In this document: in pieces, positions 19,301 to 31,700 of the stretch
Position numbering within the stretch: position 1 is the stretch's first letter
Layout: each line of letters starts with the position of its first letter
From: a virus
IMG/VR virus record: IMGVR_UViG_3300032323_003414
Span: 1-58,208 of that record
DNA length: 58,208 nucleotides
Reading direction: 5' to 3' (one strand)
The notes under the pieces: model-generated
Told to the model about the DNA's origin: nothing
The model's database searches: none
The model's input: the letters and a program-made list of their open reading frames with translations, nothing else
Program-made: the position numbers and the translations under genes

Positions 19301-19724
19301 GATATCAGACAACATGATTTTAAATTCTGTAGTGTTCAAGCCTTTGTTTGGTGACAAATCGTCGCCTGAACTTCGAGCCACTCTCAAAGTTGTACGCAGT
19401 TCATCTGCTGTGGTCAGCGTGAGTGAAATTAAGAGTCGCATGGTTGCCGCTGTCAATGAATACTTTACCATTGACAAATGGGACTTTGGATTGACTTTCT
19501 TCTTCTCAGAGCTAGCGGCCTACTTACACAAAGAACTAGGCGATATTATTTCTACTGTGGTATTAGTGCCGCAGGATCCATTGAAGAGCTTTGGTGACTT
19601 GTATGAAATACGTTGCCAACCCAATGAGATATTTGTAAATGCAGCCACGGTCAACGACATTGAAGTCATTGATGCATTGACCAGCAGTGAATTGAGAACC
19701 GCACCAAACAGCGGGGTAGTATAA
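16317..19724 (+). CDS. 6: gp6-like baseplate wedge protein
   Basis: An 1135-residue protein whose first ~130 residues match the gp6/J-like wedge family: DFETLRKSFIDYIRLYYPE, SSEFVALLDVMAFMGQSLSFR, NFLDTAERRDSV and SYTPKRNQEAQG. Further gp6-like segments are RAPARYYTQNRMVNGEDYNNFP (near 420-440) and SVVFKPLFGDKSSPELRATL near the end. T4 gp6 is 660 residues; larger forms are usual in aquatic relatives. It forms the iris-like ring of the baseplate that changes shape on contraction. A late-type promoter and a GGAAGG ribosome site precede it, and two bases separate it from the giant gene. Confidence 0.9.
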   Translation: MAKTTRQTAIFGVEDWKRIYQTYREADFQSYDFETLRKSFIDYIRLYYPENFNDYIESSEFVALLDVMAFMGQSLSFRNDLNIRENFLDTAERRDSVVQLANLVSYTPKRNQEAQGYLKVFNISTTENVIDFNGQNLSGVTVNWNDVTNVNWQEQFTVILNAALVDSQRFGKPGATKNILGIETQEYSLNLVPGYLPVVPFTSTIDGTSMTFEAVSSTFQDEDYVYEPAPKPSGIFNVLFRTDQLGFGSPNTGFFFYFKQGTLQNQDFNLGERISNRVVAINIDGINNEDVWLYQLDDVGNVQAEWIKVPSLYSAAVEQLAPDARKFFAVTSRTNDQINLNFGDGVFTEIPVGTFRSYVRASNGLQYIINPEEMQAIQISIGYVSRTGRLETVTFTCGLSQPVSNASSRESLADIKSRAPARYYTQNRMVNGEDYNNFPYTLFGTIIKSKAVNRSSIGTSRYLDLVDITGKYSSTNIFASDGLVWENTASPSFTFTFVDKNDISNVIVNAVEPVLSSRGMLEFYYQNFLRPDLLTLGIRWQQSTTALNETTGYFEFISSGAPAPIGPQSSDNKQYMAQGSLIKFVAPTGYYFDENNRLKLGLPTLPNDKLVLWATVSALILDGTNFGTGNLPDGQGPVILNNFIPTGAIPTQVIPKFITDLPVTLEQSMIDQIELYRNFGLGFDNLTGEWYLITSQNLNPATTFSLANAQDQSGQGLDNSWLVAFETDGVTYTVSSRALQRFWGSILQTRFFYDGSQAVYDPRTGSVINDFINCLKTNNRPDVSLPLNSDIIMDIIGQPIQADGYIDDFQVQISFKDSDNDGVADDPDYFETLVAPEVNPTTKYVFFERTVDFDNLERYLPLSKGKVVSEYATLDQIELAKAEYSDGQYFYAYNDLVFYELDIAFNGVRTLKELSGLIARVGRQDLYFQYRHNAPLSRRIDPGSSNIIDIYLVTTAYYNAYQNYIKDSTGTVPEPSPPTIDELGTAYNSLQRYKMISDNMILNSVVFKPLFGDKSSPELRATLKVVRSSSAVVSVSEIKSRMVAAVNEYFTIDKWDFGLTFFFSELAAYLHKELGDIISTVVLVPQDPLKSFGDLYEIRCQPNEIFVNAATVNDIEVIDALTSSELRTAPNSGVV

Positions 19725-19726
19725 CA

Positions 19727-22700
19727 ATGGCACAAACAAGAATTCGTACAGTAGATTTTCTACCAGAGATTTTCCGCACACCAACCAACAGACAATTCTT
19801 GTCTGCTACGTTGGATCAATTGGTGCAGGATCCTAAACTCAAACCCACACAAGGTTTTATTGGTCGACGTGTTGGCCCTGGAGTCAATCCCAAAGAAAGC
19901 TATGTACTTGAGCCTACTAAAACTCGTACAGATTATCAGCTTGAGCCAGGCGTAGTTTTCCTTAAACCCAACACCAACACAGTTGAAACAGCAGTGACCT
20001 ATCCTGGTCTGGTTGATTCAATCAAAGTCAAAGGCGGTACAACAACAAGACAAGATCGCTTATGGGAAAGTGAATATTACAGCTGGGATCCTTTTGTTGA
20101 TCTTGACAAATTTATAAATTTTAGTCAATACTATTGGTTACCAGCCGGTCCTGATTCGGTTGACGTGTTTGCTGACCCTGTGCCACTCACTGATGATTTC
20201 ACAGTGACTCGCAACAGCAACAATTATACATTCAGCGGAGTTCCTGGCACAAACCCAACCATCACGTTGGTGCGTCAAGGTAGCTACGACTTCAATGTAC
20301 AACAGAATGGGCATCGATTCTGGATACAAGCAGTACCCGGTACCTCAGGAGTACTGCCACAGACCCCAAATCAAAGCAGTCGAGAAGTGTTGGGTGTAAC
20401 CAACAACGGTGAAGACAACGGTACCATTACTTTTAATGTTCCTGCCAAAAGCGCACAGAATTTTTACTATCAACTTGAGGATGCCGGCACAGTAGACTTT
20501 GCTACCAGTATCCAATTTGATGATATCAACAATATCTATGTCAGCGAATTCATTGAAAGATATGGTGGCATCGACGGAGTCAAAGATCTTAATGGTCGTA
20601 CTGTAATTTTCTTGTCCAATGCTGGATGGTTTTTTACAGGACTGTATGACAGTGCCGGCCAACCTTATGACTCTGTGCCCTTTGACGAAACAGTGGAAAT
20701 TTCTCTGGATAGCCAACGCTACAGCGTGTGGAGAATCAACTATGTGTTTGACGATTCACTCAATCCCTACATACGACTCACAGTAGATCGTCCAGTTAAC
20801 AATCTCAGCCGACTGTTGACTCTCTATGGCAATCAATATGCCAACATTAGTTTTTACAAAAATTCCAGTGGATTGTTTGAACAAATTCCTTTGATCACAG
20901 CCAACCTCGACATATTGTACTATCAAGATGCAGACAATCCAGAGTTGTTTGGAATTATCAAACTAGTAGATCAGTCCGGCGATCAAGATATAGACATTGA
21001 TGAAATTGTTGGACAAAAGAACTATACAAGTCCCAACGGAGTAACTTTCTCTAACGGCCTAAAGATTCAGTTCCAAGGCCCAACCACTCCGCCTAGCTAT
21101 GAACAAAAAGAATACTATGTAGAAGGAGTAGGCACAGCCATTGAACTAGTGCCAGTGACCAGTTTGATCACTCCAGAAACATATACTCGTTCTAGCACTG
21201 TTCCTTATGATTCAACACCCTATGATGCAACTCCATTTGATGACACATTAAATGCTCCTGTTGATCAAGACTACATAACAATCAATCGTGCCAGCAAAGA
21301 TCTAAATGCTTGGACTCGTAGTAATCGTTGGTTCCACGTGGACATTATCAATGCCACTGCACAATACAACAACACTGTGCCTTTTCTTGATAATAATGCT
21401 CGTGCTAAACGACCAGTGTTAGAGTTTGTGCCAGGACTTAAACTTTTTGATTTTGGTACTCAAGGAATTGAGCCAATCAACATTATCGATTTCCGTGAAA
21501 CTGATGCCATGAGCAATATCAATGGCAGCATTGGATATAGTGTTGACGGATATGCATTTGCCACAGGCTCACGTGTGATATTTGCCGCGGACCGAGACCC
21601 TGAAGTTAGAAACAAAATTTATCAAGTAACGTTTATTGAACCATCTGGTGGCGGAACACCTATCATTGATTTGCAACCAGCCAACCTCAACAAGCCAGAT
21701 GAGCCATTTGATGTGGTGGCAGTGTGTTTAAGCGGTGTTACGTTACAGGGACAGAGCTTTTGGTTTAACAATGAAACATGGATCCCAGCACAACAAAAAA
21801 GTGGAGTAAATCAGCCTCCGTTGTTTGATGTCTACGATGCGGCTGGATACAGTTTCAGCGACGGTTTGATTTATCCTAGCACTTCATTCCGTGGAACAAA
21901 ATTGTTTAGCTATGCTCCAGGCGAAGGTGTCACAGACAAAATCATTGGCCAACCACTCAAGTATCTCACAATCAACAATGTGGGAGACATTGTATTTGAC
22001 ACCAATTTGTATATGGACACGTTTGTGTATGTAGAAGATACTATCAGTGTTGAAAAACCAATTGGTGAAGGTTTTGTTCGACAATATGCTGACCGTACAA
22101 ATTTTAGAAAATTGATTGGTTGGGAAACAGCTGAATCCACAGTGATGTCTCGTCAGAGTTTTTCTTTTACATACAACAACGAGCCATTGATCATTGACAT
22201 TCCAGTGAGTCAAGACAGCGCAACTGTGCCAGTCAAAGTGTATGTAAATGCTGTGTTCCTTACCACAGACAATTACACCTATGAAATAACATCAAACAGC
22301 ACAATTATTACTTTTATAAATCCACCACCAGTTGACGCCAGCATTGAAGTCACAGTGGTCAGTGATGTGGCCAGCCCCACAGGTTTCTACACTGTGCCAT
22401 TGAATCTTGAAAACAATCCTCTCAATGATCAGGTTACTACACTGACCTTGGGAACCATAAGAAATTATTACAACGGGATCTGTCAAAACATATCAGCATT
22501 CACTGGTGAAATCAACGGTATCAACAACACACGAGATCTTGGAAACCTAATTCCTTACGGTGATCAAATCATACAAAACAGTGCGCCAGTGTTGATGACT
22601 GCTGTGTTTACCAACAACACAGAATATGACTTTTTCCAGTCTTTGGAGTTTACATCGTATCAATATCAAAAGTTTAAAAACGTATTAGTTGACACAGTGA

Positions 22701-25700
22701 TCAAAAATGATTTCCAAAATATGACTGTGGCTGAAATATTGGATGCTTGTGTCACACAAATCAATTTTGGAAAAACAGAACTGTCTCCATTTTACTGGAG
22801 CGACATGTTGCCTTCAGGGGAAACATATCAAGAAACAGTGTATACAGTTACTCCTATTACCACAGACACATTTGATACACTGTACTCCTACGATCTTGAC
22901 TCAGCCAACTACCAAGCTATTTTGATTTATCTAAACAATGAATTGCTGATCAACGGAGTGGAATATGAAGTTGCTGTAGATGGACCGCGAGTGACAATAT
23001 TGGTTCCTCTAGCTGTGGGTGATGTAGTTTCTATTAGAGAATACGAAAACACTTTTGGAAACTATGTTCCAACTACTCCAACCAAGATGGGCATGTATCC
23101 ATCATTTATTCCAGAAAAATTTGTAGATACAACTTATATTACTCCTACAGAAGTAATAAGAGGGCATGATGGTAGCATAACTGTGGCCTATCAAGATATT
23201 AGAGATGATATTCTGTTGGAATTTGAAAAACGCATCTATGACAATCTCAAAGTAGACCAACTAGATATTCCGTTGACCTATGCAGATGTTGCCCCTGGTC
23301 AGTTCCGCACCACAGATTACACACAACAAGAAATTACCACAATCATGGGCACCAGTTTCTTGGCCTGGGTTGGTGCTAACAACTTACCCTACAAAGATCA
23401 AGAATACAATGCTGCCAACCAATTTACGTGGAACTATAGTGCAAGTTTAAACAAACTCAACAATGAAACATTGTTAGGAGCCTGGAGAGGAATATACAAC
23501 TATTTCTACGACACAGATGCTCCAAATACTCGCCCTTGGGAAATGTTAGGATTTAGCAAACGTCCTACATGGTGGGAACAAGAATATGGTCCTGCCCCAT
23601 ATACCTCAGGCAACTTGGTACTATGGGAAGATTTAGAAGCTGGCCGAGTAATGGATCCAGCGGCACCATATATCATACCAAAATATCGTCGCCCAGGTTT
23701 GACCGCAGTTATTCCTAGTGACAGCGAAGGTAACTTGTTGCCTCCGTACGCAGTCATGGTTGGAGAATATGATCCGGGCAGTTTCCGTAAGAGTTGGACA
23801 GTAGGTGATGACGGGCCAGTTGAAAACGCCTGGCGCACTTCCAGTGCATGGCCTTTTGCTGTGCAAAGATTATTGGCACTGACCAAACCAGCCAAGTACT
23901 TCTCATATTACATTGATAGAGATGCTTATAGATTCAACGAGGAACTTGGACAATGGGTTTATTTTGATAGAACTCGTACATTGGACGCTGGTACAATTCA
24001 AGTATACGGCACTGGAATTTCTAAAAACAGTTACTTGAACTGGGTAGTTGATTACAACAAAGTCATTGGTAAAGAAACTACTACAGCACTCAGCAATATT
24101 TTAGACAATCTGGATGTGCGTCTTTGCTATCGTATGGCAGCATTCTCTGACAAGCAGTATATCAAACTGTTTACAGAAAAATCAAGCCCTAATAGCTTGA
24201 ACACCAGTTTGTTGTTACCCGATGAAAGCTATCAGTTATTGCTGTATAAAAATCCAACCATAGCATCGTTGACCTGGAGTTCGGTGATTATACAAAAATC
24301 TGATTTGGGTTATACTGTGTACGGGTACAGCACCACTAAACCGTATTTTGAAATACGTGCCAGCATACCAAACGGCAATTATAGAACTATCACAGTAGCG
24401 GACACTGTGGTGCGAGTGCCCGACGACTACAGTGATACAGTAGTTCAGGTCCCCTACGGATATGAATTTGTTGGCGTAAATTCAGTGGTTGACTTTTTGT
24501 TGAGCTATGGAGCATTTATGGATGCCCAGGGTATGACCTTTGAGGATCAAGAGCGCGGTCGTATTCTTAACTGGAGCCAAATGGCTCAAGAATTTGTGTA
24601 TTGGAGCAAGCAGGGATGGGCAGTGGGCAGTTTAATCAACATCAACCCTGTGGCCAATGTATTGCAGATTGTCAAACCAGGTTTGATTGCTGAACCTCTC
24701 AGCACCACAGCACCAGAAGACATTTTGCTTAACCAAAACAAACAACCTCTTCAAGGGTTAGATTATGTAGTCGACAGATACGAAAATGCTTTCCAACTCA
24801 CAGCAGTAAACAACAACACATTCAGTTACCTCAATGCCAAATTCACTGCCTACGAGAACTTGATTGTGCTTGATAACACCAGTATATTCAATGATCTAAT
24901 CTATAATCCTACCACCGGTGCTCGCCAAAGCAGATTACTGTTCACAGGATATACCACCTATGAATGGAACGGTAGCTTGGATGCACAAGGATTTATTTTA
25001 AATCAAGATAACATTCAAGATTGGATACCAAACAAGAGCTATACCAAAGGACAAATAGTCAAGTACAAAGATGCTTATTGGTCAGCAGTAAAAATTATTC
25101 CTCCTCAGGAAAAATTTGATTTCCAGTTTTGGCTCAAGAGCGACTACGCTGAAATACAAAAAGGACTATTGCCCAACGCTGCCACTAAAGCACAATTTAT
25201 ACGTGGGTTCTACGACACCAACCAGGTCAACCAAGAGAGAGACGCAGATCTACTGGCATTTGGATTGATTGGATTCCGTCCACGTCGTTACATGCAGAAT
25301 TTAAATCTTGACGACATCAGTCAAGTTAACCTATATCAACAATTTTTGGGAATCAAAGGTACCACACAGGCCACAGACATATTCACCAAGGCCAATCTTG
25401 GCAAAGAAGTGGCCGAGTACGAGATTTTTGAAAACTGGGCAATCCAGCGAGCAATATACGGAGCCAATGCTAATCGTAGCTACTATGAACTACGCCTAAA
25501 TCAGGCCTTGTTGCAAGGTAATCCTTCTACCATTCAAGTGATTGAGCCACAGCAATACAGCATTGCTGATCAGACAGTGCAAGTAAATCACTTATGGAAG
25601 GAAAGTTATCCAATTACATCTCCAGATATTTTGCCAACCAGTTTCTTAAATGCCACTGATGTGCAACTGCCAACCGCAGGCTATGTAAATTGGGATGATG

Positions 25701-28700
25701 CTGACATTAAACTGTTTGATTTTGCTGAACTCACTGCACTGATCAACGACATTGAAAATATTCAGGTAGGGACCAGTGTATGGGTAGCCAAAGACAACAG
25801 CTACGATTGGAACATCTACAGAAATAATCTTGTGCTGTACAACATTGTACAAGTGAGAGACAATCTCAACGGCACATGTACGCTAAGATTTGCCAACCAA
25901 CACGGACTAACCAAAGATCAACATATTGTTGTGAAATATTTTGGTCAGGGGGTTGATGGTACATATCAAGTTTTATCAGTACCGTCACTTGATACTATCA
26001 CAGTGGCACTGACACTAGGCGGTGCTGTTACACAACTCACAGGTATTGGTGTTTGCTTTGTGCTTGAAAGCATGCGTGTTAGACAGGCAGCCGATGTTTC
26101 AAATCTTGTGTATGCCAATAGCTTATTGCCTGGCAATCGTGCCTGGGTCGATGATGATGGCACAGGACACTGGGTAGTTTACGAAAAAATAAATCCGTTT
26201 ACTCCAGCGTTGGCATTGTCTCCATTGGAGCCAGTGATCAATTCTAGATACGGCAGTGCTATTACTCAAGGATTTGGTGGCTTTGGTGCATTGGTCGGTG
26301 CTCCTGGGTTAAACAACGAAGTTGGTGGCGTATATGGATTCACCAAGGGTGGATCTTTAGACTATGTAGAAACATTATTGTTGCAACCTGGTGCCAACAA
26401 CTTTGAAAATTTTGGTAGCGCAGTTACATCAGGCGGAAATCAATGGGGTGCAGTTGGAGCCGCTAACAGTTGGGCCAAACAAGGTTATGCAGTAACAGTC
26501 AATAGAAATATTAACTCTGGTGATTATTTGCAGAGTCAACTGTTGACAGAAATACCTTATCGTATAGATCAAATTACCAGCACTGGTGCGTCTACATATT
26601 CAGTGACTGGAGTTACATTGACTGATACATCTAAGGTTAGTGTTGTGGTAAATGATGTAGTTTTACCTCAAGGCACTGCTTGGATTATTTCTGGGTCTAA
26701 TATAGTGTTCCAGTCAGGATACATACCGACCGCTGGCAAAACAATCAATGTGTTCAACTATGATGAATATTCCTACAGCATAAATGTCAGCAACGATGAA
26801 CGTTGGTTGTACATTGGTGCTCCAGCAGGCAACAGAGTATATGCTTATAATCGCGTGGATGTTCAGTCCCAGGTTAAAAACTTTGTTGGCGACGGAACAA
26901 GGACAGATTTTTTTGTAGCAGATGTAATTATAGTTGATGACGACTCTTCATCAGGCGGCATTGGCAGCACACAGATTGGTGTCACTGTAAACAACATTCC
27001 TAAAACAGCAGGTGTTGATTTTGACTATGTTAATGGCACTGTGATATTTGACACAGCACCTAACACCGACGACAAAGTACGTGTGATACGTTTGTTGAGT
27101 AAAACATATTTCCCAGCTGAGATTACAGCCGGCAACTTTATACCTGGAAAACAATATCAAATAGCAACCTCGGGCTCTACCAACTTCACATTGATCGGAG
27201 CTTCATCAAACGCTGTTGGAACAGTGTTTACAGCCACTGGTGCAGGCACAGGCACTGGCACGGCTGCAATAATGAATTTTGATATAGACATGATATACCC
27301 TGTGACAGATATCTATAGTTTCAGCGTGTATGTCAACAGTGTGTTACAGCGTCCAAACATGGACTACTCATTTAACAGCACAACAAAAACAATTACTTTT
27401 GTTAACACCGCACCATTGGGCACTGTGTTAATAAATTGTGCAACACATTTCAAATATGTTGATTATATTGATTCTGCCGTAGTTGGGACATTGACTGCTG
27501 GTGCTAGATTTGGACACAGTTTAACATCAACCACAGATGGGCGTCAGTTTACTGCTGGAGCGCCAAATGCCACAGCTGACAACAAATTACTGGCTGGTCA
27601 GGTGTTTCAAGTTGATCGAAGCGTAGAAAGATTCACAGTGACCAATACTGCTCAAACTCAGTATTCAACTTTGAGAAATTTCAATGGCCCAGCCACTGTC
27701 AAAGTTAACGCCACTTTCTTAATTCCTGATGCCTACAACAACAATGGTCAATTCACTGAAGTGGATGCCAACACTGTAAACATCACAGCATCATTGAATA
27801 TTGGCGACATCATTGAAATAGAAACAAACACATTCAAGTTGATGCAGGCTGTTTCGTCAAATGCACCTCAAGCAGGTGCAGTGTTTGGTACAGCAATTGA
27901 TCAGTGCCCAAATAATTGTAGTTTATACATTGGTCAGCCCAACGACTCTGCTGTGGTTCCTGAAGCAGGCAGTGTGGAAAGATTTGTCAATCAGAGCAGA
28001 TTGTATGGTATCATAACAGGTACCAGCCAGTCTCCTACGTTAACCCCCGGTGACACTATTCGAATTAACCAGGTAGATGTTGCTGTTCCGACGCCATCTA
28101 CTTGGTCTAGTGGCGTTACTTGGTCTGCCGGATCATATGTGATTTATAGTTCTGCCATTTACAAAGCATTGAGAGCAGTACCTGTGTCAGTGAGCATTTC
28201 AGACACCACATACTGGATTCAATCTAGTTGGCTTGAGTTGTATGCAAGCACTATCAATGCGGCAGCAGAGCCAAACAACATTGGACTAATTGAAGTTCCT
28301 AATGCTCAAGCTACTGTTAGCAATGGTTACTTAACAATTTCTGTATTGAATTCCAATGCGGCTACACCATTTACACAGTTGACTGTTCTTCCTGGGCTCG
28401 GTGACGCATTCTACGACATTGGGTTTGACACACAGTACTATACACAAACCATTCAAGCACCTGGGCAACTGGCCTATGCGCACTTTGGTGCATCCGTGGA
28501 TGTCAGTGATGATGCGTTGACATTGATTGTTGGATCTCCACAAGGTACAGCATTTACACCAACTACATTTGACAATGGCACCACTTACTTTGATAGCAGA
28601 TCAACAGAATACTTTGATCCTCTCAACGAAAGCGGAGTGGCATATACCTATGATTTCTTGGCAGCAGCCAACGAGTCGATTTATAATCCAGGTAAGTTTG

Positions 28701-31700
28701 TATTTGGCCAACAAATATATGATGATACTCTAGCATCTTTAGATGAGTTTGGCACAGCAGTGAGCTATTCCAATGGTATCATGCTTGTTGGTGCACCGCA
28801 AGATGACCTCAATGATAGTTCTGGAGACTACGGACGAGTTGCCAAACTCAACAACGCAGACAGATCGCCAGCGTGGAAACCTGTGTATATACAGACTCCA
28901 ATTGTTGATGTCAATTTGATCAACTCTGTGTTCATGTATGACAGGTTAGAATCAAAAGTTACTCAGTATCTTGATTTCATTGACCCATTGCAGGGCAAGA
29001 TACTTGGTGCGGCAAAACAAAACATTGATTATTTGGGAGCAGTTGATCCTGCAGCCTACAACACTGGTGACATCAACAACTATGGCGACACTTGGGTAGA
29101 AAATCATCTTGGAGAAATCTGGTGGGATCTTTCGACTGTGAGATTTATTGACTACCATCAAGGTGACATTGACTATGCTAGTCGTCGCTGGGGACAACTA
29201 TTCCCAGGTTCCACTGTGGATGTGTATCAATGGATTGAAAGTCCAACTCCTCCTGCCACATACCAAGGACCGGGCACAGTTTACAGCACTACCAGTTACA
29301 CAGTGTCTAGCAAGTTAGATGCTCTGGGCATGTTTACTGCTCGCTACTACTTCTGGGTCAAAGGAATTCCAGAAGTAGCATCCAGACTGAAAAAAACTTT
29401 GAGTGTACAGGCCATTGCACAGTACATTGAAAATCCACGTAGTTCAGGAATTTCGTACGTGGCTTTCATAAATCCAAGTACCACTGCAATTTACAACGCT
29501 AGAAATTATATCAGCGCACAGGACACTATATTACACATTGAGTTTGATAAAATAGCTAACAATGACAATGTTCACGTTGAATATGATTTAATTTCTGCCG
29601 GTAACCCTGACAGCTTCTTAGAAGCCAATTTGTATCGCAAGATGCTTGACTCTTTCTGCGGAGAAGACACACTGGGAAATAAAGTTCCTGACACAACCTT
29701 AAGTCCAGCAGATTTATATGGTGTGCAGTTCAGACCACGTCAGAGTTTCTTTGTTGATCGCTTTTTGGCTTTGCAAAACTATTTAGAACGAGCCAATGCT
29801 ATCATGGCACAGTACCCACTCAGCGACAGCAGATCATTTGCATTGCTCAATAGTTCTGAACCTGAACCTACATCTGCGTCAGGAGAGTGGAACAAACGTG
29901 TGCTTACCTATCAAGAGCTTACTTTCCAAGACCTCAGCGAAGTTCCTGTGGGATACAAGTATCTTGTGGCGTCAGATTCTACCAATAACGGACTGTGGAC
30001 CATCTACTCAGTGACCCTAGGCAATGCGTTGCTAGGTGCTCCCAAAGAGCTGTTGCTTACTCGTGTGCAAAATTACGATACCAAGCTGTACTGGGAATAC
30101 ATTGACTGGATACAGCCAGGATACAACGCTGGAATTAAACCAGTGGCTGAAGTAGCAACCTACAACGAACTGCTGAGATTGACCATACCCAATGGATCCA
30201 GCGCCAAAGTCACACGTAACAGTTTTGGTAAATTTGAAATTTATCAATACCTTGATGGTCAGTGGATTCGAGTAGTGCTTGAAGACGGCACTGTTCGCAT
30301 CAAAGAAACTATCTGGGACTATGCCGCTGGCAAGTTTGGATTTGACGTAGAAACATTTGACAGTCAATACTTTGATCAATTCCCAGGGGCAGAAACACGA
30401 CAAATCATCAAGGCTATCAACGAGCAACTGTTGATCGACGAGTTGGCAATATTCCGTAACTCCTTGTTGTTGTTGGTATTTGAATTTATTCTTACCGAAC
30501 AGATTGCACCAGATTGGTTGTTTAAGACCAGTTTGATTGATGTCAACCACAAGATTCGTGATTTGTTGCCGTACCAAATTTTCCGACAGGATAACCAAGA
30601 CTTTGTGCTGGATTACATCCGAGAAGTCAAACCGTATCATGTCAAGATCAAAGAATTTAACCTTCGCTATGAAGGTATTGACACCTATGATGGAAATGTC
30701 ACAGACTTTGATTGCCCAGCATATTATGATACTGATTTACAAGAATTCCTAGCACCAGCACTGGATGATACAGTTCCGCCAAAATACAGCAATAGTGTGC
30801 CATCTAGCAGTCCTATCTGGTATCAAACACCATGGAATCAATGGTATCAAAATTACACTTTGCAGTTGCAAGGTGCAGATGTCATTGAACCAGGTATAGG
30901 CTACACTGTTCCGCCAGAAATCACAGTGGGAGTAGAATGGCAACCGTCAACTGCTGTGACCAATGGTGAACAACTATTCTATCAAAATTATTTGTACACT
31001 GTTTTGGATTCGGGAACCACAGGCACAGTTGCTCCTACGTTTACCAGCGGTACAGCTACCAATGGTACTGCAACATTGGGATTTGCTGGAACTCGTGCCA
31101 AGGCCGTGGCTCGTGTTAACACAGCTGGCCAACTGGTTGAGGTCATAGTTGTTGTTCCTGGTTCAGGATATATTGTCACTCCAACCATGACAGTGAGTGG
31201 TGGTAACGGCACAGGCGCCCGTGCGGTGCCAGTACTAGGCAATGAATTAGCTCGACACATACTAACAGTTATCAAGTATGATCGTTACAATTATGTCAGC
31301 CAAGTTGTTGATTGGCAGACAAATACCAACTACACACAAGGTCAGTTGATTCGTTTCCAAAACAATGTTTACAGTGCTAACCAAGCACTCAACAGCGGAA
31401 CAATATTTGATCCTACAGAGTACACCATAGTTGACGAGTCTACTTTAGACGCCGCGGATCGAGTGATTGGATTGTATACTCCAACACCAAACGAACCAGG
31501 TCGTGAATTAGCACAAGTAATCACCGGAATTGACTACCCAGGTGTGCAAGTCATGGGACCCAACTTCAACCAAAACACTGGGTATGATGTTGGAAACTTT
31601 GACATTAACCCTTACGATAACATTGACTTTGGCCCAGAAGGCCGTCCAACATACTCAGAATCAATATTGGATGCTGTTTATGAAAGCGCCTTTACTGACA